From the NCBI RefSeq assembly GCF_018398875.1, contig NZ_JAGWDK010000010.1:62001-126000 (forward strand): 64,000 bases of DNA. Direction: 5' to 3'. The notes beneath the pieces were generated by a model. It had not been told where the DNA came from. It did no database searches and saw nothing but the letters and a program-made list of their open reading frames with translations. The first letter of the stretch is position 1; every line of letters begins with the position of its first letter. This document shows, piece after piece, positions 33,217-41,741 of this stretch. Source of the stretch: Bradyrhizobium sp. sGM-13. Its GTDB lineage: Bacteria; Pseudomonadota; Alphaproteobacteria; Rhizobiales; Xanthobacteraceae. A program made the translations under genes and the position numbers.

Positions 33217-33974
33217 ATTACCGCGCGATCCGCGCCATCTATCTGTTCGAAATGGCCCGCACCTGGCGCACGCTGCTGCAGAGCATCGTCTCGCCGGTGG
33301 TTTCCACCTCGCTTTATTTCGTGGTGTTCGGCGCCGCGATCGGCTCGCGCATCACCGAGGTCGAGGGCGTCAGCTACGGCACCTTCATCGTGCCGGGCCT
33401 CGTCATGCTGTCGGTGCTGACCCAGAGCATCGCCAACGCCTCGTTCGGCATCTACTTCCCGAAATTCGTCGGCACCATCTACGAAATATTGTCGGCGCCG
33501 GTTTCCTATATCGAAATCGTGATCGGCTATGTCGGCGCGGCCGCGACCAAATCCATCATCCTCGGCTTGATCATCATGGCGACCGCTGCGCTGTTCGTGC
33601 CGCTGCATATCCATCACCCCTGGTGGATGCTGACCTTCCTGGTGCTGACGGCGGTGACCTTCAGCCTGTTCGGCTTCATCATCGGCATCTGGGCCGATGG
33701 CTTCGAAAAGCTGCAGATGATCCCGATGCTGATCGTGACGCCGCTGACCTTTCTCGGCGGCAGTTTTTACTCGGTCAACATGCTGCCGTCGGGCTGGCGC
33801 ACCATCACGCTGCTCAATCCGGTCGTATACCTGATCTCGGGCTTCCGCTGGAGCTTTTACGAGATCGCCGACGTCAGCGTGGCCTTGAGCCTCGGCATGA
33901 CGCTCGGCTTCCTCGCCATCTGCATGGTGCTGGTGTGGTGGATCTTCAGGACCGGGTACCGGCTGAAGAATTGA
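33213..33974 (+). CDS. ABC-2 type transporter permease
   Basis: 253 residues with six hydrophobic segments and the ABC-2 pattern ending FLGGSFYSVNMLPSGWRTITLLNP-like (LTFLGGSFYSVNMLPSGWRT). The Pro-Leu-x-Phe-Leu-Gly-Gly-x-Phe motif before the last helices is characteristic of the DrrB/NodJ/YadH branch. It is translationally coupled to the ATP-binding subunit, so the two form a dimeric exporter. Confidence 0.9.
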   Translation: MNYRAIRAIYLFEMARTWRTLLQSIVSPVVSTSLYFVVFGAAIGSRITEVEGVSYGTFIVPGLVMLSVLTQSIANASFGIYFPKFVGTIYEILSAPVSYIEIVIGYVGAAATKSIILGLIIMATAALFVPLHIHHPWWMLTFLVLTAVTFSLFGFIIGIWADGFEKLQMIPMLIVTPLTFLGGSFYSVNMLPSGWRTITLLNPVVYLISGFRWSFYEIADVSVALSLGMTLGFLAICMVLVWWIFRTGYRLKN

Positions 33975-33982
33975 CACGCAGT

Positions 33983-34106
33983 GTCATTCCGGGGCGGCTC
34001 GCAGAGCCGAACTATGGTGCGCAATTGCGCACCTGAGAATCTCGAGATTCCCCGATGCGCAATTGCGCATCTGAGGTCTGGTCCTAACGGACCATCACGG
34101 AATGAC
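33983..34106. repeat. Dispersed palindromic repeat (family A), between ABC permease and L,D-transpeptidase
   Basis: Ends GTCATTCCGGGG and GGAATGAC. It contains two copies of the perfect 14-bp palindrome TGCGCAATTGCGCA-type (GTGCGCAATTGCGCAC and ATGCGCAATTGCGCAT) and CTCGAGATTC. The rest of the 354-bp gap up to 34328 shows no gene. Confidence 0.85.
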
Positions 34107-34328
34107 GGTCTCCAACTCTGTCGATGACAAGACGCGCAGCGCGCGGCCGCTCGCGAAAATGTCAGCACTTTGCCGCCGATTGCGCCGCTCTGACGCCTTG
34201 TTTGCGCCGTGGGACGCGTTAACGATTGCGGACGCAGGCCACTGGAACCAGTGCCGGTTTCCGGGCATATTGGATGCCGGGGACGGAGAGCCGGCGCTTC
34301 ATACAGGGGCCTGGAGGCCAAAGGTAAA

Positions 34329-35120
34329 ATGCGTTCCTTCCTCATTGCCGTCACCGCCCTGACACTGTTCGCCTCGGGCACCGCCCAAGCCAAAGTCGCC
34401 ATAACAGTCGATAAGGACAACCAGCAGATGACCGTCGCCGTCGACGGCGTCGAGCGCTACCGCTGGCCGGTGTCTTCGGGTCTTCCCTCCTATGAAACGC
34501 CGAACGGCAGCTTCCGCGCCTTCCGGATGGAAGAGGACCATTACTCCAAGGAATTCGACGACGCGCCGATGCCGCATTCAATCTTTTTCACCAAGATCGG
34601 CCATGCCATCCACGGTACCGATTCCGTGAGCCGTCTCGGCAGCCCGGCCTCGCATGGCTGCGTACGGCTGTCGCGCGAGAATGCCGCGAAGCTGTGGGAT
34701 CTGGTGAAGCAGGAAGGCGTACTCAACACCACGGTGACGTTGACCGGCTCCTCCCAGGTCGCGCTCGCACGCAATCCGCGTCGCGGCAATACGGCCGTCG
34801 CGCGCCGCGCCCCGCAGCCGCAATATGAACAGCAATACGACTCCGCAGCCGGCGACCCCGTCGTGATCACGCCGCAGCAGCAGCGCGTGGCGCCACAGGC
34901 GCGAGCCGATGATGGCTACATCTATCCGGCCGATGGCTCTTCCACTGGGGCGCGTTATCCGGCGCCGCCCAGCCGCCGCGTCTACGACACCCAGGCCTAT
35001 CAGCAGCAACAGCCGCAATATTACGATAACCGCGGCTATCCGCCGGCGCCGCAGGGCTATTACTACCAGCCGCGGCAGCAATATTATCAGCAGCGCGGGC
35101 TGTTGACCTACCAGGATTAA
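34329..35120 (+). CDS. L,D-transpeptidase (YkuD domain)
   Basis: 263 residues from ATG 34329 (GGAGG-type purines upstream). Signal peptide MRSFLIAVTALTLFASGTAQA, then the YkuD catalytic domain: HGTDSVSRLGSPASHGCVRLSRENA carries the active-site His and the SHGCVR Cys (about residues 93-115). These enzymes form 3-3 peptidoglycan cross-links or attach proteins to peptidoglycan. The C-terminal 110 residues are Gln/Tyr/Pro-rich and low in complexity, as in many bradyrhizobial homologues. Confidence 0.9.
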   Translation: MRSFLIAVTALTLFASGTAQAKVAITVDKDNQQMTVAVDGVERYRWPVSSGLPSYETPNGSFRAFRMEEDHYSKEFDDAPMPHSIFFTKIGHAIHGTDSVSRLGSPASHGCVRLSRENAAKLWDLVKQEGVLNTTVTLTGSSQVALARNPRRGNTAVARRAPQPQYEQQYDSAAGDPVVITPQQQRVAPQARADDGYIYPADGSSTGARYPAPPSRRVYDTQAYQQQQPQYYDNRGYPPAPQGYYYQPRQQYYQQRGLLTYQD

Positions 35121-35151
35121 CGAGCGAGTCCATCGCGGTCGCAGGACGTCC

Positions 35152-35610
35152 TCAGCCGTCCGTCGCGCTCGCGAGCAAGCGCTCGCGCTGCGCCGCCAGC
35201 CGCGACTGTTGCCAAGCGTCGTGAGCAATCATCCCTGCCGCCATCGCGGCGACGAAGACGATGATTCCGGGCGACAACGTCGCCAGGCTTTCCAGCGCCG
35301 GCCCCGGGCATAACCCGACGAGGCCCCAGCCGATTCCAAACAGCCCCGCGCCTGAAACCAGCGGCAGATCGATTCCCGATTTGCCCGGCCGAAAATATTG
35401 CCCGGCAAACCACGGCCGCGCGTTGCGGTCAGCCAGCATGAAGCCGGGTATCGACACAGCCAGCGCCGCGCCCATCACCACCGCGAGACTCGGATCCCAT
35501 GCTCCGAAGATATCCAGAAAGCCAAGAACCTTCGTTGGCTGCACCATGCCCGAAATCAACAGGCCCGCGCCGAAGATCAGGCCGCACAACAAGGGAGCGA
35601 TGATCCACAT
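35152..35610 (-). CDS. YeeE/YedE (TsuA-like) sulfur transport protein, second half-subunit
   Basis: 152 residues with four hydrophobic segments. GLLISGMVQPTKVLGFLDIFG and GIGWGLVGLCPGPAL are the conserved segments; the Cys in LCPGP is a conserved pore residue in this family, which imports thiosulfate or related sulfur compounds. It lies three bases after the stop of the related upstream gene, and the two together correspond to one full-length TsuA-like protein. Confidence 0.88.
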   Translation of the reverse strand: MWIIAPLLCGLIFGAGLLISGMVQPTKVLGFLDIFGAWDPSLAVVMGAALAVSIPGFMLADRNARPWFAGQYFRPGKSGIDLPLVSGAGLFGIGWGLVGLCPGPALESLATLSPGIIVFVAAMAAGMIAHDAWQQSRLAAQRERLLASATDG

Positions 35611-35613
35611 GGC

Positions 35614-36039
35614 TCAGCCTCCCAACGCATGATGGGTGATCGCGACGGTGACAACCGCCGTCACCATGAAGACGATCGTGGCGACGATCGAGCGCAGCGA
35701 CAGCCGCCCTATGCCGCAGATACCGTGACCGGAGGTGCAGCCGCCGCCGAGCCGCGTTCCGAATCCGACCAAGAGGCCCGCCACGACAATAACAGCCCAG
35801 CTCGACGGCAGCTTGGGTTGCGCCATCCCGTAACCGATCAGGCCAGCGAGGATAGGCGCCAGAATGAGCCCGCCGACGAAGGAGATACGCCAGCCCTTGT
35901 CCTCGCCGCGCAAATTCAACAGGCCGCTGAAGATACCGCTGATCCCGGCGATCCGGCCGGTCGATAACATCAGCAGGACAGCGGAAAGCCCGATCAGGGC
36001 GCCACCGATCGCGGCCGATACGGGAGTGAAATTGGCCAT
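35614..36039 (-). CDS. YeeE/YedE (TsuA-like) sulfur transport protein, first half-subunit
   Basis: 141 residues, four hydrophobic segments. The hallmark FGTRLGGGCTSGHGICGIGR with two conserved cysteines identifies the YeeE/YedE family. It is first in a two-gene operon with the other half-subunit. Similar split pairs are found beside sulfur-oxidation or sulfide-responsive genes; no such partner (sulfurtransferase, BigR-like regulator) is adjacent here. Confidence 0.9.
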   Translation of the reverse strand: MANFTPVSAAIGGALIGLSAVLLMLSTGRIAGISGIFSGLLNLRGEDKGWRISFVGGLILAPILAGLIGYGMAQPKLPSSWAVIVVAGLLVGFGTRLGGGCTSGHGICGIGRLSLRSIVATIVFMVTAVVTVAITHHALGG

Positions 36040-36102
36040 CGTCGCTCCATCGGTTCAGGGCAGGCCATGATCATAGGCGCACCCTGCCCGGCTGCAACTC
36101 GC

Positions 36103-38364
36103 CTATTCCTCGCCTTTTCTAAGCCGCCGCCATACCGCGCCCAGCACGTTGGAATAATCGTCGGTCCAGACCCGCTGGTTTTCCCTGGCTTCCGTCAGCG
36201 CCCATTGCTCCGACGATGCTAGCTTGCCGACGTCAGTCTCCTCCCTCGCCGAGACCACGACCGAGGTCGAAAAGATGTATTCGCTGTCGCGCCCGGAATC
36301 CTCGCTGTAGACCCAGCTCTTCAAGTCGTTGGCATCGGCGATGCCGACGACCACGCTCGACAGCTCCAGATGCCGGTTGGAGACGTGCATCACGACCGCT
36401 CCCTGCGGCGCCAGCTTGGACTTGTAGATTTCCATCGCCTCTTCGGTCGCCAGGTGAACTGGGATCGCATCCGACGAATAGGCGTCGACGATGATCAGGT
36501 CATAGGCGCCGTCGGGCTCGCGCGCGAAGGTGAGCCGCGCATCGCCGATGACGGGCTGCATGTTCGGCTCGCAGACCTGAATATAGGTAAAATATTTCGG
36601 GTTTCGCGCGGTATCGACCATCGTCTGATCGATCTCGAAGAACTTCCATTCCTCGCCCGGCTCCGAGGCGCAGGCCAGCGTGCCGGAGCCGAGCCCGATC
36701 ACGGCCACGCGCAGCGGCGCGCCCTTGCGTTCCCGGATCGCCGTGATCGCCTGGCCGATGCCGCCGTCCCTGTAGTAGTAGGTGATCGGCTCCGGCTGGC
36801 CGGTGACCGGCGTGCCGTCGTCGTTCTTGAATTTCTCGGCGCCATGGATCGTGGTGCCGTGCATCAGCACGTGATACTGGCCGTTCGGCGTCACCACGAT
36901 CTTGTGGACGCCGAAGAAACTGCGCACCGTCTCGACCCGGCCGTCGTCGGAAGGATAGGCGCGCAGCAATACCAGCGCCACCACCACGGTCGCAAAGATC
37001 TTCCAGCGATTGGCATTGAGGGTAAGCGCCAGGAGCGCCGCCAGCACTCCGACTGCGCCGATCACCCAAACGCGATGATCTTCGAACCAGTTGAACACTT
37101 TTCCGGTCGACCAGGCCGGCGCTATCAACGCCACCGCCAGCACCGCAAGGAACGGCCAGTACCATGCGCTCCAGCGCGGCAAACGTTCGCCGCCAGTCGG
37201 GCGGCACAGCGCCGCCAGCGCCAGCAGAATCGGATATTCCGCGACCGATGAGAAGGTGAACGGCGCGATCAAACCGGCAAAGAGGCCGCCGACCATGCCG
37301 CCGAACGACAGCGCGACATAGAAGCCGGTGAGATATTTCGCCGCCGGGCGCGTGCGCGCCAGTTCGCCGTGACAAGCCATCGCAATCACGAAAAAGCAGA
37401 ACTGGTGGCCGCCGAGCGTCAGCAGCAGATTCTGTTCGCCGCCGAACGCGAGCAGCACCACGATGCCGGCGATCGCCAGCGGCTGCGCCAGCAACATCCA
37501 TTTGTGCGGCAATAACGGGCGCGACTGGAAGACGAGCACCCAGGTCAGGAGATAGAGCGACAGCGGCAGCACCCACAATAGCGGCGCTGCGGCGACGTCG
37601 GTGGAAATATGGGCCGTCACTGCGATCAGCAGCCCCGACGGCACGGCCGCGAGGAAGATCCAGCGAGCGCGCAAGATCCATGACGGCGCCGGCACGTCGC
37701 GATCGTCGGGCGCCAAATTCAGTTCCGCCGCCCTCACTGGCGAGCGCAGCAACAACACGCCGCAGGTCGCGATCAGCACGATCAAGAGGCCATAGCCGCC
37801 GGTCCAGATCAGGTTCTGCATGCGCAGGGTGAACATCGGCTCCAGCAGCACCGGATAGGACAACAGCGCCAGGAAACTGCCGACATTCGAGGAAGCGTAG
37901 AGAAAGTACGGGTCGGGGCCGTTGGGGTGGCCGGTGCGGACGAACCAGGCCTGCAGCAGCGGGTTGTTGGCCGCGAGCGCGAAGAACGGCAGGCCGATCG
38001 AAACCGCAAACAGGCCGAGCAGCCAGAGCGCATAGCCTGAATTCGGCGGATCGCCCCACCCGCTTGCGATCGACAGCGGCATCGTCAGCATCGCAACTGC
38101 AAGCAGCGCGAGATGAACCGCCACGGGAATCGTGCGATTGCGCGCCTGCATCAAAAAATGCGCATAGGCATAGCCGCCAAGCAGCAGCGACTGGAAGAAC
38201 ACCATCGCCACCGACCAAACCGCCGGCGAGCCACCGAGCCGCGGCAGCACCATCTTGGTGAACAGGGGTTGCACCGAAAATAATAACAACGCGCTGACGA
38301 AGATCGCAGCGGTATAGACGGTCAGCACCAGCCGGTTTCGCGAGGCAGACGGTTCAGAAATCAT
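36103..38364 (-). CDS. Fused MFS/spermidine-synthase-like protein
   Basis: 753 residues from ATG 38364 (MISEPSASRNRLVLTVYTAA). Residues about 10-470 form a polytopic membrane domain (LLLFSVQPLFTKMVLPRLGG is the family start). Residues about 520-740 are a SpeE-like SAM/dcSAM-binding domain with VIGLGSGTLACASEPGEEWK and YDLIIVDAYSSDAIPVHLAT. The function of this fusion class is not established; a polyamine-linked role is assumed from the domain. The open frame extends upstream to 38562, but that part is encoded by a palindromic repeat and is not supported. Confidence 0.85.
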   Translation of the reverse strand: MISEPSASRNRLVLTVYTAAIFVSALLLFSVQPLFTKMVLPRLGGSPAVWSVAMVFFQSLLLGGYAYAHFLMQARNRTIPVAVHLALLAVAMLTMPLSIASGWGDPPNSGYALWLLGLFAVSIGLPFFALAANNPLLQAWFVRTGHPNGPDPYFLYASSNVGSFLALLSYPVLLEPMFTLRMQNLIWTGGYGLLIVLIATCGVLLLRSPVRAAELNLAPDDRDVPAPSWILRARWIFLAAVPSGLLIAVTAHISTDVAAAPLLWVLPLSLYLLTWVLVFQSRPLLPHKWMLLAQPLAIAGIVVLLAFGGEQNLLLTLGGHQFCFFVIAMACHGELARTRPAAKYLTGFYVALSFGGMVGGLFAGLIAPFTFSSVAEYPILLALAALCRPTGGERLPRWSAWYWPFLAVLAVALIAPAWSTGKVFNWFEDHRVWVIGAVGVLAALLALTLNANRWKIFATVVVALVLLRAYPSDDGRVETVRSFFGVHKIVVTPNGQYHVLMHGTTIHGAEKFKNDDGTPVTGQPEPITYYYRDGGIGQAITAIRERKGAPLRVAVIGLGSGTLACASEPGEEWKFFEIDQTMVDTARNPKYFTYIQVCEPNMQPVIGDARLTFAREPDGAYDLIIVDAYSSDAIPVHLATEEAMEIYKSKLAPQGAVVMHVSNRHLELSSVVVGIADANDLKSWVYSEDSGRDSEYIFSTSVVVSAREETDVGKLASSEQWALTEARENQRVWTDDYSNVLGAVWRRLRKGEE

Positions 38365-38473
38365 GAAAGCTCCGGCTTGAACCCGGCGGGAGCCGGCGGC
38401 GAGCATTCCGGCAGGTTGTGCCGGAAGCGCAGATAGAGCATATGGCAACATGACGGGCAATGCGGGATGAGAT

Positions 38474-38574
38474 GTCGTTCCGGGGGCGGTGCAAACCATC
38501 GAACCCCGATGTGCAATTGACATTGTGGAACCTCGAGATTCCGGGTCTTGTCCTTCGGACAATCCCGGAATGAC
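38474..38574. repeat. Dispersed palindromic repeat (family A), between divergent genes
   Basis: Starts GTCGTTCCGGGG, ends CCCGGAATGAC, with central CCTCGAGATTCCGGGTCTTG. A degenerate centre (GATGTGCAATTGACATTG) replaces the TGCGCAATTGCGCA palindrome. It lies in the spacer between the fused synthase gene and the phytoene-desaturase-like gene. Confidence 0.8.
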
Positions 38575-38608
38575 AGGTTCAAACTAATCAAACCTTCTTG
38601 AAGCGGAC

Positions 38609-40210
38609 ATGAGCGAAACCGAAAGCGTCATCATCGGTGCGGGGCATAACGGCCTCACCTGCGCGGCTTATCTCGCGATGGCCGGCCTGCGCGTGAAAGT
38701 GGTCGAACGCCGCAAGACGGTCGGCGGCGCCGCGGTGACCGAGGAATTCCATCCCGGTTTCCGCAATTCGGTGGCCGCCTATACCGTCAGCCTGCTCAAT
38801 CCGCAGATCATCACCGATCTGAGACTCGCCGAACACGGCCTGCGCATCGTCGAGCGCCGCGCGCAGAATTTTCTGCCCGCCCCCGACGGCAGCTATCTCC
38901 TGACTGGCGAGGGCCGCACCAGGCAATCGGTTGCTAAACTCAGCGAGCGCGATGCCGTCACGATCGAGGCCTTCTCGCGCGAACTGGAAGCCATCGCCGA
39001 TGTGCTGCGACAATTCGTGCTGCGCGCGCCTCCGAACCTCGTTGAGGGCTTTGGGATCGGCGCGATCCGCGAGGCCTTCAACGCCGTCGGCACGGCCGGC
39101 ATCCTGCGTAAGCTTTCGCTCGAACAGCAGCGCAGCCTGCTCGACCTATTCACGCGCTCGGCCGGCGAAATGCTGGACGAGCGCTTCGAAAGCGACCTGG
39201 TGAAGGCGCTGTTCGGCTTCGACGCCATCGTCGGCAATTACGCAAGCCCCTACGCCGCCGGCTCCGCCTATGTGATGCTGCACCACGCGTTCGGCGAGGT
39301 GAACGGCAAGAAGGGCGTATGGGGCCACGCCATCGGCGGCATGGGCGCAATCACGCAAGCCATGGCGCGCGCTGCGCGCGGGCATGGCGTCGAGATCGAA
39401 ACGGACGCCGGCGTGCGCGAGGTGATCGTCGAGGGCGGGCGCGCCGCGGGCGTCGTCCTCGACAATGGCGAGACCATCCGCGCGAAATACGTCGTCTCCG
39501 GCGTCAATCCGAAATTGCTGTATACGCGGCTCGTGCCGTCGGGCGCGCTGGCGCCGGAATTCCTCGAACGCATCGCGCGCTGGCGCAACGCATCCGGCAC
39601 CTTTCGGATGAATGTCGCGCTGCATGCGCTACCTTCCTTCACCGCCCTGCCCGGCGCCGGCGACCATCTCACCGCCGGCATCATCCTCGCGCCCAGCCTC
39701 GGTTATATGGATCGCGCCTGGCAGGACGCGCGAGAGCACGGCTGGAGCCGCGAGCCGGTGGTGGAAATGCTGATTCCCTCGACCCTCGACGATTCCCTTG
39801 CACCGGAGGGCCGGCATGTCGCGAGCCTGTTCTGCCAGCACGTCGCGCCGGAATTGCCGGATGGAAGGTCATGGGACGATCACCGCGATGAGGTCGCCGA
39901 CCTCATGATTGCGACGGTGGACAAATTCGCGCCGGGCTTTGCGACAAGCGTGATCGGCCGTCAGGTGCTGTCGCCGCTGGATCTCGAGCGGCAGTTCGGT
40001 CTGCTCGGCGGCGACATTTTTCATGGGGCGCTGACGCTCAATCAATTGTTCTCGGCACGGCCGATGCTGGGCCATGCCGATTATCGCGGGCCGCTGAAGG
40101 GCCTCTATCATTGCGGCTCGGGCGCGCATCCCGGCGGCGGCGTCACCGGCGCCCCGGGCCACAACGCCGCGAAGGTGATCCTGGGCGATCACCGCGCCCT
40201 GTTCGGATAG
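38609..40210 (+). CDS. NAD(P)/FAD-dependent oxidoreductase, phytoene-desaturase-like
   Basis: 533 residues. The FAD-binding N-terminus is VIIGAGHNGLTCAAYLAMAG with ERRKTVGGAAVTEEF, and the C-terminus has LYHCGSGAHPGGGVTGAPGHNAA, the pattern of the CrtI/PYROXD2 group. Despite the carotenoid-desaturase resemblance there are no crt genes nearby, so it is more likely of the PYROXD2-like class whose substrate is not known. The start codon is 34 bases after a family A repeat. Confidence 0.87.
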   Translation: MSETESVIIGAGHNGLTCAAYLAMAGLRVKVVERRKTVGGAAVTEEFHPGFRNSVAAYTVSLLNPQIITDLRLAEHGLRIVERRAQNFLPAPDGSYLLTGEGRTRQSVAKLSERDAVTIEAFSRELEAIADVLRQFVLRAPPNLVEGFGIGAIREAFNAVGTAGILRKLSLEQQRSLLDLFTRSAGEMLDERFESDLVKALFGFDAIVGNYASPYAAGSAYVMLHHAFGEVNGKKGVWGHAIGGMGAITQAMARAARGHGVEIETDAGVREVIVEGGRAAGVVLDNGETIRAKYVVSGVNPKLLYTRLVPSGALAPEFLERIARWRNASGTFRMNVALHALPSFTALPGAGDHLTAGIILAPSLGYMDRAWQDAREHGWSREPVVEMLIPSTLDDSLAPEGRHVASLFCQHVAPELPDGRSWDDHRDEVADLMIATVDKFAPGFATSVIGRQVLSPLDLERQFGLLGGDIFHGALTLNQLFSARPMLGHADYRGPLKGLYHCGSGAHPGGGVTGAPGHNAAKVILGDHRALFG

Positions 40211-40224
40211 AACGCAGTGGACAA

Positions 40225-40360
40225 TGTGGGTAAAGCCGGTGGGCAACGGCGGGAGAAGCCTGTGGATTGCTTGTTGATAACCAGCGGCAACGGCTGTGGA
40301 AGACATCGGTATGGTTCCGTCGACAACCGGTTGGCAACTTCCCCGCTCGGCTGTGGACAG
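40225..40360 (+). promoter_or_regulatory. Cluster of DnaA-box-like nonamers upstream of prmA
   Basis: Within 136 bp, five same-strand sites resemble TGTGGATAA: TGTGGGTAA (40225), TGTGGATTG (40261), TGTTGATAA (40272), TGTGGAAGA (40295), TGTGGACAG (40352). Two match eight of nine bases. The 259-bp gap between 40211 and 40469 holds no gene. Role is unproven. Confidence 0.35.
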
Positions 40361-40469
40361 GCGGTGGAAACATGCAACTTTTCTGAGTAGCACGACATGA
40401 AACTTGCTCAAGTTGAACGAAAACGCCCGTTCCCAATCGTATCTTTCCCCGCTTTCGGCAGGTTCTTCA

Positions 40470-41360
40470 ATGACTTCCCTCGCCCCCACACATCGCGTTC
40501 ATTTTGCTGTCGGCGACGAGCACACAGCCAAGGGCGTCGTCGACGCCCTGACCGAAGTTTTTTTTGAAGGCCAGGCCGCAATCGCTGCGTTCGAACGGCC
40601 GGATGGCCGATGGGACGTCACGGTGCATTTTGGCGAGCCGCCCGATCAGCCGCTGATCCGCGAACTCGTCGCCGATGCGGCCGGCGCGGAAATCGCCGCT
40701 GGCATCGCCTTCGATACGGTCGAGGCCAAGGATTGGGTCAAGGCCAGCCTCGAGGACCTCGTTCCCGTGCCCGCCGGGCGTTTCGTGGTCCACGGCCAGC
40801 ATGACCGCGACAGGATCTCGCCCAACAAGCTTGGCATCGAGATCGAGGCGGCGCTGGCCTTCGGCACCGGCCACCACGGCACCACGCGCGGCTGCCTTCT
40901 GCTGCTCGACCATGTCCTGAAAGCCTGGCGCCCGCGCCGCGTGCTCGATCTCGGCACCGGCACCGGCGTGCTGGCGATTGCGGCGGCCAAGGCGCTGCAT
41001 GAAAAAGTGCTGGCCAGCGATATCGATCCGCCCTCGGTGCACGTCGCCCGCAACAATGCGCGGCTGAACATATCGGGGCATCTGGTGCGGGCGGTCCGCG
41101 CCACCGGCTTCTCGGCTCCGCAATTTGCGCAAGCCGCGCCGTTCGATCTGGTGCTGGCGAATATTCTGGCCAATCCGCTGCGGCAACTGGCAGGGCCGAT
41201 GGCGCGGCATCTGGCGCCGGGCGCGCTGGTCATTCTCTCAGGGCTTTTGACCCATCAGGCGCCCGCCGTCATCGCCGCCTATCGCGCCCGCGGGCTGGTT
41301 CCCGTGCGGCATCTGCGCATCGACGGCTGGAGCAGCGTCCTGCTGCGCAAGGTGAACTAG
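40470..41360 (+). CDS. prmA: Ribosomal protein L11 methyltransferase
   Basis: 296 residues from ATG 40470 (GGCAGG upstream). The C-terminal class I SAM domain has FGTGHHGTTRGCL, VLDLGTGTGVLAIAAAKAL and the catalytic-loop NILANPL, the combination specific to PrmA. The N-terminal domain that binds L11 (residues 1-90) is present but divergent. The enzyme trimethylates lysines of ribosomal protein L11. It ends just before a convergent small gene. Confidence 0.92.
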   Translation: MTSLAPTHRVHFAVGDEHTAKGVVDALTEVFFEGQAAIAAFERPDGRWDVTVHFGEPPDQPLIRELVADAAGAEIAAGIAFDTVEAKDWVKASLEDLVPVPAGRFVVHGQHDRDRISPNKLGIEIEAALAFGTGHHGTTRGCLLLLDHVLKAWRPRRVLDLGTGTGVLAIAAAKALHEKVLASDIDPPSVHVARNNARLNISGHLVRAVRATGFSAPQFAQAAPFDLVLANILANPLRQLAGPMARHLAPGALVILSGLLTHQAPAVIAAYRARGLVPVRHLRIDGWSSVLLRKVN

Positions 41361-41363
41361 AAT

Positions 41364-41552
41364 CTAGTCGGCTGATCTGTGCCGGTTGCGGGCGACCGCG
41401 CCCTTTTCTTTCTTCAACGACCGCTTGACGCGTGCTTCCGCGAACCGGTCGAGGATCTGGACGATGACGCCGCGCTGCTTCTTGTTGGCGACGGGCGGCA
41501 CGGGGCCGCGACGTTCCGGTGGTGAAATCTTCTCAAACGTGAAAGCAGGCAT
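41364..41552 (-). CDS. Small basic conserved hypothetical protein
   Basis: 62 residues, strongly basic. It begins MPAFTFEKISPPERRGPVPP and contains KQRGVIVQILDRFAEARVKR. A very good ribosome site (GAGGGGA) precedes the ATG, and the codon pattern is GC-biased at third positions, so I consider it real. I seem to recall similar small proteins in other Bradyrhizobium genomes but cannot verify it. Function unknown; it converges on prmA. Confidence 0.6.
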   Translation of the reverse strand: MPAFTFEKISPPERRGPVPPVANKKQRGVIVQILDRFAEARVKRSLKKEKGAVARNRHRSAD

Positions 41553-41741
41553 GGTGTATCCCCTCTTCGTTGAGTTGAAACACTCCTGGAGCTTCTCCCG
41601 GTACCTTGAGCTGAGCGGCTACACCGCAATCCGCTCCGTCCGACTAGCGCGGACCGACATATTGAAGCACAGATTATGCCAAATTGTGGCGGAGACTGCC
41701 GCATTGCGGACCGCTCCACCCAACCCTAAAGTGACCAGGCA

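Noticed and set aside
38365..38562. N-terminal extension of the fused MFS/spermidine-synthase frame
   Set aside because: The extra residues come from a palindromic repeat; the membrane domain begins right after ATG 38364. Similar repeat-coded extensions before ddl (57491-57724) and murC (60028-60129) are rejected for the same reason.
40211..40469. Replication origin near prmA
   Set aside because: DnaA-like nonamers are present but no AT-rich unwinding element, parAB, dnaA or hemE lies nearby, so only a DnaA-box-like cluster is reported.
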